In this document: piece after piece, positions 1 to 8,036 of the stretch
How positions within the stretch are numbered: position 1 is the first letter of the stretch
How the letters are laid out: each line of letters begins with the position of its first letter
Origin: DASWJZ01 sp963761005
GTDB lineage: Bacteria; Pseudomonadota; Alphaproteobacteria; Rhizobiales; Afifellaceae
Direction: 5' to 3'
DNA length: 64,000 nt
Assembly (NCBI GenBank): GCA_963761005.1
Contig: CAVXFK010000018.1
Location: 1-64,000 of the forward strand
The notes under the pieces: generated by a model
What the model saw: the letters and a program-made list of their open reading frames with translations, nothing else
Databases searched by the model: none
What the model was told of the DNA's origin: nothing
Position numbers and translations under genes: made by a program

Positions 1-263
1 ATCTTATTGAGCAGCGCGCGCGACTGCGCGATCAGCTCTCTCAGCTTACGCCGTTCAGCGATCAACTCGCGGGTAAAGAGCCCATGTTTCAGGGCGTTCT
101 TGTTTCCCTTCGGCGCACCCGATCCTGGCGCACCGCCGTGCATGCGGCAGCGTTTCTTACCTTGAACGGCCGGCGACATGCACGGCCTGCCGGATCGGGT
201 CTTGGCGCCGCAGCGCAGGCTCGAAAGCATCGGCCCGGTATTTCGAGGGTGAGTGGCGGTCAT
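1..263 (-). CDS. HGG-motif small zinc-binding-like protein, partial (cut by window start)
   Basis: The reverse strand encodes a protein beginning MTATHPRNTGPMLSS, followed by a Cys-rich part (RCGAKTRSG, PCMSP, KRCRMHGG) and the block GAPKGNKNALKHGLFTRE. The Cys spacing and RCRMHGG suggest one small zinc site. The frame is still open at base 1, so the C-terminus is missing. It is a close paralogue of the complete 89-residue protein at 22157-22426. The ATG overlaps the stop of the upstream gene (ATGA), so the two are translationally coupled. Proteins with an HGG...GAP.GN.NALKHG block are common in rhizobial genomes and prophages, often near packaging or replication genes; I know of no assigned function. 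Confidence 0.7.
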   Translation of the reverse strand, partial: MTATHPRNTGPMLSSLRCGAKTRSGRPCMSPAVQGKKRCRMHGGAPGSGAPKGNKNALKHGLFTRELIAERRKLRELIAQSRALLNK

Positions 264-970
264 TCCTTCGGCCGACGCCGCGCCCGAACGCGCTCGCCGC
301 TCTTGGCGACGAACGGCATCTGTGCGCCCGGTGAATGTGTCAGTGCCGCCGGCGCGGCCTTCTCCGGCGCGTTCTCGCGCGGCGCCTGCGTGACGTTGCC
401 GACGATGGCCTGCCCGCCCTCGCTGACCGAGACATGCTGCACGGTCACCTTCTGCTCACCGCCGGTGCGATAGCGTTTCAGCGCCTCCATTTGAGTCGCG
501 AAGGTGCGGGCCAGCTTGTTGAAGGCGCGCTCGGCGCTGTCTTGCTGCTGAATGGTTTCGACATGGCCAAGGCGACGCGCGAAGGTCATCATGGCCATAT
601 GAACTGCTGCCATCTGCGCCGCCAACATGGCCTCGACCTCGTCCCTCGGCTTCACGCCCTTGACCAGCGACAGCATGAAGTTGAGTGCCCCTTCGCTAGC
701 CTCCCGCCCCGGCGCTCCGGCGTTGGTGAGCTGGGATAGAAGGCCGCTGAGAAAATCTAAATCCGCTGTCCCGAGAGCCTCCCCGAGCAGCGCGTAACCG
801 ACCACCTCATCCGGGTGGTCAGGCCCTATCCTCGTAGCGTTCTCGCCTTTCGTGACGCGCATCCTCGGCGATGCCGCTTGCTGTGCGGCGAACTTCTTGA
901 CCGCGGAAAGCTCCGCTGCGGTCGGCTCATATTCGGGCTTCGCCGCGATGCTGTTCTTCGACTTCGTCAT
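260..970 (-). CDS. Conserved hypothetical protein (cassette copy 1)
   Basis: About 236 residues. I chose the ATG at 970 rather than the longer open frame because the protein then starts MTKSKNSIAAKPEYEPT, matching MKKPKKSVTAKPEYQPT of the paralogue at 22423-23127. Both proteins share a central helical region (around VKPRDEVEAMLAAQMAAVH) and a highly conserved C-terminal stretch (RYRTGGEQKVTVQHVSVSEG, then GGQAIVGNVTQAPREN), followed by a basic tail. No enzyme motif, signal peptide or membrane segment is visible. It is coupled by an ATGA overlap to the HGG-motif gene. The same two-gene arrangement recurs about 22 kb away, so the pair is a unit. Function unknown. Confidence 0.75.
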   Translation of the reverse strand: MTKSKNSIAAKPEYEPTAAELSAVKKFAAQQAASPRMRVTKGENATRIGPDHPDEVVGYALLGEALGTADLDFLSGLLSQLTNAGAPGREASEGALNFMLSLVKGVKPRDEVEAMLAAQMAAVHMAMMTFARRLGHVETIQQQDSAERAFNKLARTFATQMEALKRYRTGGEQKVTVQHVSVSEGGQAIVGNVTQAPRENAPEKAAPAALTHSPGAQMPFVAKSGERVRARRRPKE

Positions 971-1651
971 TTTCGAATTCGGGCCGGTTCCACTTGATGC
1001 AGCGCCGCGCGCCCAGTTGTCAGCGCGTGAAATAAGAGAGTCGCCGGCCGGCGGCAACCGGTTCTGCGTGCGAGAAAACCTGACCCGATCCACTTTGCAT
1101 GGGGTTGTTCTTCACAAAAAAGAGTCACCCTCCCCTCCCCCGGGTCGATAAGTCCTTTTATCGGGTCGCTTAATGCCGCACTGGTGGTCTCCGCAGAGTT
1201 CAAAGGGCTGACGCCATGTGGTCGGACGCGGCGTCGCGTTTCAGCTCGCAGCCTATTGATCAAAGCGGTCTTGGCGATGGAGCTGGTGGCATGAGTGCTC
1301 GGACATCGGCAAAGGGGTAGACAGGATCGAAACGGAATGCCTCGGCGTAGGCCATAGAGGCGTTGCATTGTAGCGCACGAAACTGGTTCCATATTTCGCA
1401 GGCGTCGACGAAGCGCTCCGGCCGCTGCGAAACATGGCAACGGATCGCCTGGCGCTTCAGAGCAAGGCTCCGTAAGACGCAGCCTTTACCATCTCTTCAC
1501 CATTGAATGGCGGTGGGCCGATCCGCGCGCTTCAATACTGGCAGCCCTTCGACCGATTTATGCCGGCCGCGGGGTCAGCCGGTCGGTCGCGAAGAACGTA
1601 TGCGATTTTCTTGTCGACCTGACCGACCGGCGCCCAAAACGGAGCCGGCCG
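971..1651. other. Gene-poor stretch upstream of cassette copy 1
   Basis: Apart from the conserved motif at 1092-1109 I see no gene here. On the reverse strand, about 1258-1490, one frame has coding-like composition (FVDACEIWNQFRALQCNASM is part of it) but lacks a convincing start and is not recognised. It may be a relic. Confidence 0.3.
1092..1109 (-). promoter_or_regulatory. Conserved upstream motif of cassette copy 1
   Basis: The plus strand reads ACTTTGCATGGGGTTGTT, i.e. AACAACCCCATGCAAAGT on the coding strand, 122 bases before the start at 970. Cassette copy 2 has the same motif with one change (23252-23269), 125 bases before its start. Conservation at equal spacing suggests a shared promoter or control site. 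Its role is inferred. Confidence 0.45.
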
Positions 1652-1867
1652 ATGTCCCTCTTGGAGCGCACCATTGTTTTTCTGCAGGACTATGCTCCCG
1701 CAGGGTTTTGCGACGATTGCTTAGACCAGATTCTTGATCTGCAGCCAGGACAGGCCGAGAGGGCAACCGAGCCGCTCGGCATGACCGAGCTTTTTCGGCG
1801 GGACACCGAGCTCTGCTCCTTTTGCGGAAACAGAAAGATCGTGGTTACTTACGTCGAAGAACCCTAG
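1652..1867 (+). CDS. Small CxxC...CxxC zinc-ribbon-like protein
   Basis: 71 residues, start MSLLERTIVFLQDYAPAGF. It has two Cys pairs: CDDC near residues 20-23 and CSFC near residues 55-58, separated by a helical linker, with a terminal beta-like tail (NRKIVVTYVEEP). This layout (FCDDCL...LG...FRR...CSFCG) resembles a family of tiny rhizobial proteins that I recognise only as hypothetical. GGAG lies a few bases before the ATG. It stands alone in a gene-poor region. A single Zn site and a nucleic-acid- or protein-binding role are inferred from the Cys pairs only. Confidence 0.55.
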   Translation: MSLLERTIVFLQDYAPAGFCDDCLDQILDLQPGQAERATEPLGMTELFRRDTELCSFCGNRKIVVTYVEEP

Positions 1868-2048
1868 GGCTCGACGCGCGAGTTCGGCACGGTGCCCGAG
1901 AATTCAGCCGCGACACAGGCCAAATCATCCCGGCCTGGCGGAAGCCCTTTGGCCGCAAGCGGATGCGTGACCACCCTCCCCTTCCCGTTGAGGTGGGCGC
2001 CGGGCATACCCGCCGCCCAAGCCAACGAGACTTCGGCGTCTCTTGTGG

Positions 2049-2153
2049 CTACCTGGGCAGCATTATCACGCACAGAAAACACAGCACGCCCGTAAGAGCG
2101 AAGACCCCGATCACGCGGCGGGCTGCCGACGCGACTGAAGAATAATTGAGCAT
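2049..2153 (-). CDS. Tiny single-span membrane protein
   Basis: A 34-residue frame starts MLNYSSVASAARRVIGV and ends in one hydrophobic helix (VFALTGVLCFLCVIMLP). A clear Shine-Dalgarno (GGAGAG, about 5 bases before the ATG) supports it. It is too short for ordinary gene calling. N-terminal positive residues before the helix suggest the N-terminus stays in the cytoplasm. No family is recognised. It resembles in style the other tiny membrane protein at 7032-7190. Confidence 0.45.
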   Translation of the reverse strand: MLNYSSVASAARRVIGVFALTGVLCFLCVIMLPR

Positions 2154-3740
2154 TTCGACTCTCCAGTTCTGCCCAGCCCAGACAACCTTGTCCCAATATG
2201 GTTAACAGAAAGTGAGATGAGCAGACGGACACAACGCCCTCTTCTTGCGGGATTTTCGGTTCGTTCCTGCGAATGCAGCCGAAGCTTCCTTCCGGACGGT
2301 GACGGGTTTGTCTCTGGTGTGTTGTGCGAGGATGATAACGGTTCCCTCCGAGCTCGATTTGATGCGGGCTTGCCACGGCAAGAATCCTTTTCTCGCCGCA
2401 GTCATCTCGACGCTTCTGCTTGTCCGTTTGATGAAGCTATTCTCTTCGCCGATCGGGCGCTGGTGTGGGGGGCCAAGTCGTGGCGAACGAAGCCTCGCCG
2501 GCAATTGCGGATCAAAATGCGGGACGCCCACGGCGCCTCCGAAGGCCCCGTGTGCGTCGGCGTCTGGCATCTGAAGAGCTGGAGAGTTCCAGCGAAGAAG
2601 CCCGACGTGCGGTTGCCGGGCGGCTACGCGAGATACCCGAGGCGCTCCTCTCCGATCCCTCGAACTCCGAGGCTCTTGACGTGATCATCGAATGCGCCCG
2701 CACGGCTTACGGCCCCGGAAGCCTCTATTTACGTGCACTAAGTGCGCGACGGGCCGCAGCCCGCCGCGGCAGCACGATCGAACTCATGCGATGGTGTCGC
2801 GAGGTGACGCGAGCTCGGAACCCTGCTGCAATAATTGCGCCTCTGCGGTCGGCTAAGAGAGCCCTGCGCTTTGCAGACGGCGGGTCGAGTCGAGGCCAAA
2901 ATCGACAACCGCGCAAAACCGGTTGTGGACATCGCCCCGCAAAGTTGACACCGCGGCGCCTTTGGGCGCATCGACGATCAGTGCGTCCTTCGGGGGCGCA
3001 AGCAGCCCGCACCAATGTAGTCAGCATGTAGTTAGCGAGGAGTGTTGTGGCGTGAGCGCCAGCCTGGATGGCGATGGGGTTGAGCGGTCAGAGAGCCGCG
3101 AGCGTCCGCTTGGTCGTAAGAGCAATGCGGTTGGCGGACGAGACGCACAAGAGAGTCAGAGGCCCGTATATCGATTGCGGCAGCCTGCCGCCGTGCCAGC
3201 CAACTTTGAGTTCGTCGAAATTGCGCGCGGCGCGATTGCAGCCGCCCGGCTTGCAGCCGCAGTGGCCCGCGCCGCCAGTGACGATGCGCATGCGAGTGCA
3301 CGGCTTGTGCAGAGCGCAAATCGAAAAGCATCGATCGCCCTTGCCCTGGCCATTGCTGTAGGCGGCGCCACTTTGGCAATCGTTGTCGCGTCTTTGCTCC
3401 GATGACGAGTTAGGAACGACTCGAGCGATTCTTTCGAGCTCGCGCCCCAGTAGGCTGAAAGATAGTCTTGTTCGAGGATTAGCTTTTATAAGCAAGTGGA
3501 TTGCACGCTTCTTTCACCTTCCTGAAGAAGTTGCGCTATTGTCTGGAGGCGTGCCTTGTCTGGCACTGTGGCTTTCTAGCACTGTCCGGACGATGCATGT
3601 GCTATAGGTTGTGGCGCGCGGAGACCCAATTTGAGGCCTTCGAACCTCCACTCACCACGGCGGCCGTTCTCCTCCAGTCCGCGCCGCCGTTCTTTGTGGA
3701 GGGCAGCCGCTCCCTCAAATTCCAGAATTGTCGATCGGCT
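2154..3740. other. Gene-poor stretch with two weak open frames
   Basis: I recognise no protein family here. The plus-strand frame at 2465-3031 has some coding character in its middle part (LDVIIECARTAYGPGSLYLR) but low-complexity Arg-rich ends. The plus-strand frame ending at 3405 could start at the GTG at 3193 and would give a short helical protein with a C-terminal hydrophobic helix (SIALALAIAVGGATLAIVVA). Neither is safe to call. Confidence 0.3.
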
Positions 3741-3971
3741 CTATCTGAATCCGAAGAGCCGCAAGGCTACCCAAGTCAGGAGACCTATCCACGCAACCAT
3801 CGCAACGAAACCGACGAATACTAAGCAGGCGTCAAATAGGACCGTTCGGATCCTGGCCCCGGTTCCGTTGCGTGCGTCGGCGCCGTGACTTTGTCCTTCA
3901 CCCTCATTGCCATTTGGATGATTATCCACCGGCCACGCCCGCCAAGCTCTTTGGGGTGGTCTTATCTTCAA
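3741..3971 (-). CDS. Possible small membrane protein, start uncertain
   Basis: The C-terminal 35 residues (from TVLFDACLVFVGFVAMVAWI on) form one strongly hydrophobic segment ending in ALRLFGFR. The N-terminal part is hydrophilic and not obviously coding. An ATG in a neighbouring frame nearby raises the possibility of a frameshift or a different start. I trust the membrane segment more than the start. No homologue is recognised. Confidence 0.35.
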   Translation of the reverse strand: MKIRPPQRAWRAWPVDNHPNGNEGEGQSHGADARNGTGARIRTVLFDACLVFVGFVAMVAWIGLLTWVALRLFGFR

Positions 3972-4383
3972 GCTCGCCCCGTGCGGGCATTCAGTTCAAT
4001 TTTAGTTAATTTGCGCGAATTTCTATTTGCAGCGAGAGCTCATCTTCTTGCTGAAGAAACTGATGGCGCGATGCGTTCATGTCGCGGCGCGATGACGGCG
4101 GCCCGCGCCGCTGTTCTCAGCCACCTCAACCGGACGAACCGGCGTTAGACCGCCATGGAAGCCCTTGCCTCGGCCAGGGCCTCGCGGGACTAGCCTCGGT
4201 TGACGCAACGCCGAACGCCCAAAGTCTAAGTCAACCGATGATTGGCGCGGCTGCCGTGCGATTCGCCGGCGAATTGTCCAGGGGACACACTCCGGGAGAA
4301 TACGCAAACTTCTGTGCAGGTACGCCTTGCAAGTACAGCGGTCGAGTGTTCCCTTGTTGCGGCAAGAGGATGGGGGGCGGACT
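3972..4383. other. Gap with nothing recognised
   Basis: No convincing gene, RNA or repeat is seen between the small membrane protein and the CDS at 4384. Confidence 0.3.
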
Positions 4384-4764
4384 ATGGATCAGATCATCAT
4401 CTTTGTTTTGTGTCAGGGAACCGACTGGAAAATGGTGATTGGTGATCAAAGAATAGGTGCGTACAAGACAGCGGAGGCGGCGTGCTGGGCAGCGATGGCC
4501 ATGGCGTTACACCTTCGCGAAGGCGGGTCAGACGTCGAACTGCGACTGCATGACGAAAAGGGCATCCAGCGAATCTGGCCGCCGGAGCAAGTGCGCGATG
4601 GGACGCCAACGAGCGTGTCTCGCAAGAGCCCCACACTTGATCGTCTCGCCTCACGCCTGTTGGTGGCTCTCGAGAGTACCCGCGAGCCACCACAGCGGCC
4701 AACCGGTGTCGTGAACTTGCCCGAAAAAGGGCATGCCTCGCTGAACTCCCCGAGCCGGATTTAG
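4384..4764 (+). CDS. Hypothetical small protein
   Basis: 126 residues from the ATG at 4384, chosen because a purine-rich Shine-Dalgarno (AGAGGATGGGGGG) precedes it and the upstream in-frame extension is not protein-like. The first 70 residues look like a compact alpha/beta domain (MDQIIIFVLCQGTDWKMVIG, then a helix AEAACWAAMAMALHL, then a strand VELRLHDEKGIQRIW), reminiscent of small DUF2188-type domains. The C-terminal third is Arg/Ser/Pro-rich and probably disordered. No function assigned. Confidence 0.5.
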   Translation: MDQIIIFVLCQGTDWKMVIGDQRIGAYKTAEAACWAAMAMALHLREGGSDVELRLHDEKGIQRIWPPEQVRDGTPTSVSRKSPTLDRLASRLLVALESTREPPQRPTGVVNLPEKGHASLNSPSRI

Positions 4765-4898
4765 GCCAAGTGGCACCACGGAGGAGACTTTGCTCCGTGA
4801 ACGCCGCCACGATCGGAAAGCGCGACCAGCGGACGAGGCTGCAGAAGCAGCCGAGGCTCCCTTAGATCGGCCCGATTCGCGGCGTCGCCTGGTGCCGC

Positions 4899-6653
4899 TC
4901 ATCCACCCGTTACTGGACCTGACGGGCCACTTCTTGTGATCGCTCGTGTGATTGTGGTGGCCATATCGTCGGAGGCAAGCGATCCGCTTGATCCAGCCGT
5001 CGTTCGCGATCTACTCGGTCCAACGCTCGGTGAGGCGCGCGTCGCTATGCTTGTCGGTTCCGGCATTGCACTGCGCGCGGCAGCCGAGAGGCCCGGCGTT
5101 ACTGCCCGTCGGCCTCCAGCAATCAGCGGATAAGAAACGGCGCCAGCGCTTGCGAGATCGCTTGATGAGTTGAACTGCTCGCTTTGTCCGGCTTCAACGG
5201 CAGACCGGATTCGGAACCCATAAACACTAGGCGGTGAGAAAAACATCTTGGAAATAACCGGGATCACTTCCAGGAATATGACAAACCCCTTCACCCACCA
5301 TGAGAACCAGCGGATCGTCGGCCCGTATATCGCCTCCTTCTTCAGATCGAGGAGCGCAGTCAACCGGTCCAAGGGACCGTCGCTGAACGGAACATAGTCC
5401 GGGGCGGCTTGGCGCCGCTCAGTGTAACCGTCCAGATCGCTAAAATAACTGGATTGGAATTTGCTGAGATTCGCCTCCGCGGTCGCTATCTGGGCTTCGG
5501 TCTTCGCGACCTGGGCATCGTGTGCCGCTTCTAATCGGGAGGCGCTTTCCTGGGCTTGAGCGTAGATTTCGTCGCGCTCCGATGTCAGCTTCCTGACGCG
5601 TTCTCGAAGCGTGGCGTCGCTCTCGGCTATGAGCTGGACATACCTTTCGTTGATACTCTGCTGCGATGCCTCGAGATCCGCAAGCTGCGCCGAGAGTTCC
5701 GTCCGTCTAGCAACAGACGCGTCAACCTTTGCCTGCCAGTACTCGCACCGCCGAGAGCACCCGGCCAAACCGGATATTCCGTCAAGGTTCTCAGGGTTGA
5801 CGCCACCAGCCTCGGCATTCCGCCGATCCGTGAAGTCGCTAATTTCCTTATCCACGCGACTGAGTTCAGTGCGGACAGCCTCGCTCTCCGCCGCGATTGG
5901 ACGAACCTCATCCTCCTGATGGCGACGCAGCTGTTCGTCGCGCGACTGCGGGTCGGCTTCTAGATTCGACAACTCCTGCCTTATCGCCGTCAGTCTAGAC
6001 TCGAGGGTTTCGTCCCGTTGGATCTCTCGGCCTTGCAGGTCAGCGGACTCTTTGCGTAAGGAGTCGAGGCGCGCACGCTCGTCGTCCATGCGCGATTTGA
6101 GAGACTTTGCGTAGCCGCGGATATCCGCAAACACCGGATCGTTGCGGGTTAAGTACAGATTCTGGACTCGTTTGACGATTTGTGACTCGAATACTTTGAG
6201 TTCCAAGAAGGTTGAGAGCGCGTATGCTACGGCAACCGATATTGTAAGCCGCACTACGACCCGCCACGTCTTTGACCATAGAAACCGCGCTCGCGCGAAC
6301 CGATCAAGTCGTTGCACGTTGGCGAGCGGGAGCTGATAGAACCAATCGGACTGATAGATCATCCGATCAAAGAGTGTGATGATCGAGGCAACGACTATCG
6401 CGACAAGGGCGGCTATCAGGTAGCCATACCATCGGAAGGCATTGCCCCCGCTCCGGAAGCTGTTTGTCGCTACGTCGTACTCGACCGAAGCGCGGCTAAG
6501 GTAAGTGAGCGAGTAGAACGAAATTGCGGCTATTATGACAAAGGTGAGCGTAAGCATCACGCCGAGCTGTCGCGCGAGAATCCGATCCGTCGCCGGGCAG
6601 TCCTCCAAGGCCTCCCGGTCAATGCCTGCGACAAGAAATAGGAATCGTTCCAT
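4899..6653 (-). CDS. DUF4407 domain membrane protein with long coiled coil
   Basis: 584 residues from the ATG at 6653 (GGTGGGG precedes it; an in-frame TTG at 6671 is the alternative). The start MERFLFLVAGIDREALEDCP followed by paired N-terminal membrane helices (residues about 30-55 and 75-105) is typical of DUF4407. A third span lies near 140-165. Residues about 185-420 are a long charged coiled coil, then a further membrane span (WFSWWVKGFVIFLEVIPVIS). The last 100 residues are Ser/Thr/Pro-rich and likely disordered. DUF4407 proteins have no defined activity. The gene stands alone next to an IS3 relic. Confidence 0.8.
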   Translation of the reverse strand: MERFLFLVAGIDREALEDCPATDRILARQLGVMLTLTFVIIAAISFYSLTYLSRASVEYDVATNSFRSGGNAFRWYGYLIAALVAIVVASIITLFDRMIYQSDWFYQLPLANVQRLDRFARARFLWSKTWRVVVRLTISVAVAYALSTFLELKVFESQIVKRVQNLYLTRNDPVFADIRGYAKSLKSRMDDERARLDSLRKESADLQGREIQRDETLESRLTAIRQELSNLEADPQSRDEQLRRHQEDEVRPIAAESEAVRTELSRVDKEISDFTDRRNAEAGGVNPENLDGISGLAGCSRRCEYWQAKVDASVARRTELSAQLADLEASQQSINERYVQLIAESDATLRERVRKLTSERDEIYAQAQESASRLEAAHDAQVAKTEAQIATAEANLSKFQSSYFSDLDGYTERRQAAPDYVPFSDGPLDRLTALLDLKKEAIYGPTIRWFSWWVKGFVIFLEVIPVISKMFFSPPSVYGFRIRSAVEAGQSEQFNSSSDLASAGAVSYPLIAGGRRAVTPGLSAAARSAMPEPTSIATRASPSVGPSRSRTTAGSSGSLASDDMATTITRAITRSGPSGPVTGG

Positions 6654-6739
6654 AGCCCCACCGCTACGCAACCCAATCTCGCGGTTGAGAGCCGAGTATG
6701 AATTATGGCGGTTTCATGCACAAGTCTGGCAACAATATG

Positions 6740-6925
6740 GCTAACGCGACATTGTCGCAGGGCCGGAGAGTGGCCGAAGCGATCCGCTCGATTGGCTTGA
6801 GCGAGGTGACGCAACTCCGCTGATGCCAAGAGTTCGGCGGTGTGAAGAGTGAATAGGTGAAGCGGCGGAAGGACTTTGAGACGGAGAACACCCGGCTTCG
6901 GCGGGCGGCGTCGGATCTGACGCTC
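6740..6925 (+). pseudogene. IS3-family transposase orfA relic
   Basis: The frame starting at 6770 reads VAEAIRSIGLSEVTQLR, stop, CQEFGGVKSE, stop, VKRRKDFETENTRLRRAASD. This is the helix-turn-helix and leucine-zipper part of an IS3-group OrfA (usual: EVTYYRWRQEFGG and DQVKRLKELE). The Trp codon has become TGA and the Gln codon TAG. Homology ends after SDLTL. No orfB or terminal inverted repeat is evident, so this is an immobile scar. Confidence 0.75.
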
Positions 6926-7031
6926 CCGCACTTCGCCGCACCTGACGACTTCAAAGGGGCGGACCACAAGAGCGGGACCTCTTTCGGCGGTCGGCCGCCT
7001 GACGCAGGCAAATTGTCGAGCGGGGCAGTTC

Positions 7032-7190
7032 TCAGAAGAACGAGCGCAAATAGGCCAGACCCATCCATCCGAAAAGGAGGATGGCTACCGAATATCCCAC
7101 GACCTTGTCGATCAGGGGAACTTCTCGAGGCGCGATCGGAATTGATTGGCCCGGTAACGGTGTGTCGTTCGACGTGTCGTCCAAATGCAT
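7032..7190 (-). CDS. Tiny single-span membrane protein
   Basis: A 52-residue frame, MHLDDTSNDTPLPGQSIPIA, then APREVPLIDKV, then a hydrophobic helix (VVGYSVAILLFGWMGLAYL) and the tail RSFF. GAGGGA lies 9-10 bases upstream of the ATG. A hydrophilic N-terminal arm followed by one C-terminal helix is a plausible small inner-membrane protein. No family recognised. Confidence 0.45.
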   Translation of the reverse strand: MHLDDTSNDTPLPGQSIPIAPREVPLIDKVVGYSVAILLFGWMGLAYLRSFF

Positions 7191-7581
7191 TGGCAGAGAT
7201 CCCTCATGCCTTGCAGATGCACAGAGCCGTCGCGCCGCCGGTCAGCGCCGTGCGCTGATCCTGGCGGCTCAGAGTGCCGACCCGAAGTAGCCTTATAATA
7301 CGCTAAATCGCCTTCTGGAAGTTTAACGGCCGCGGAGGCGTTGCGCAAACAACTCGCGGCGACCGACGCCTTCAACGAGGACAGAGGTCATGTTCAGCAT
7401 GTCCGAGTGCATGCGCACAGCGGACGTGGCGTAGACGCCCAGTCAGTTCCCATTTTGACCGAGCTGACATTCGGGCGGACTAGGAGTAACGCGGCGGCAG
7501 ATGGTTGCCCGAACCGAAACGCAACTCCGACGCAGGGCTCTGGCGCGTCTGTTGTGCGGTTTGGCCCGCGTGCTCCAGCTC
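7191..7581. other. Gap with nothing recognised
   Basis: Open frames here are Arg-rich and lack family resemblance. No RNA gene or repeat is seen. Confidence 0.3.
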
Positions 7582-7896
7582 TTATTGTGCCCGGCGATCT
7601 CCAGCCATGTGCGCGCTAACCTCGCCTGGGAGAGTCCCAAGGCGGAGTTGCGCCGCCAAATGTCGAAAAAGTCGAAGAAGTCTCGCCAGCGCAATCTTGA
7701 ACGCCCTTCTCGCGGCCAAATGTCGTTCTTGTCCAGCAACGGTGCGATAGAAGTCGAAGTCTATTGAACCGTCGGGCCGGCGTCGGGGAACAGGCCAGGA
7801 GTCGTGACGCGCCTCAGGCGGACATTCGGAACACAAATTGCCGCCAATATCCAACCTCGTTTGATCGGTGCCGTGTGGAAGGGTCATCTCGGACAT
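7582..7896 (-). CDS. Hypothetical protein with PDGSIDFDFYR motif
   Basis: 104 residues from the ATG at 7896, chosen because AGGAGG stands 9 bases upstream. The central stretch (WPVPRRRPDGSIDFDFYRTV, then AGQERHLAARRAF) matches a motif I recognise in short rhizobial hypothetical proteins, in which a DFYR block leads into a basic amphipathic helix. The N-terminus has one CSEC pair. The C-terminus is less conserved in look. Function unknown. Confidence 0.5.
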   Translation of the reverse strand: MSEMTLPHGTDQTRLDIGGNLCSECPPEARHDSWPVPRRRPDGSIDFDFYRTVAGQERHLAARRAFKIALARLLRLFRHLAAQLRLGTLPGEVSAHMAGDRRAQ

Positions 7897-8036
7897 GAGG
7901 CGTTCCTCCTGTGCCGCTGGAAATCCCGTGCTGGACCTCCCTGTGTGTGGCAAAGGATCGCCTCCGCGCCGGCGAAATGTCCCTAATCCCGCGTCGAAAA
8001 GTTCGGAAAATTCGGGAATTCGATTAGTCTCGGCCC

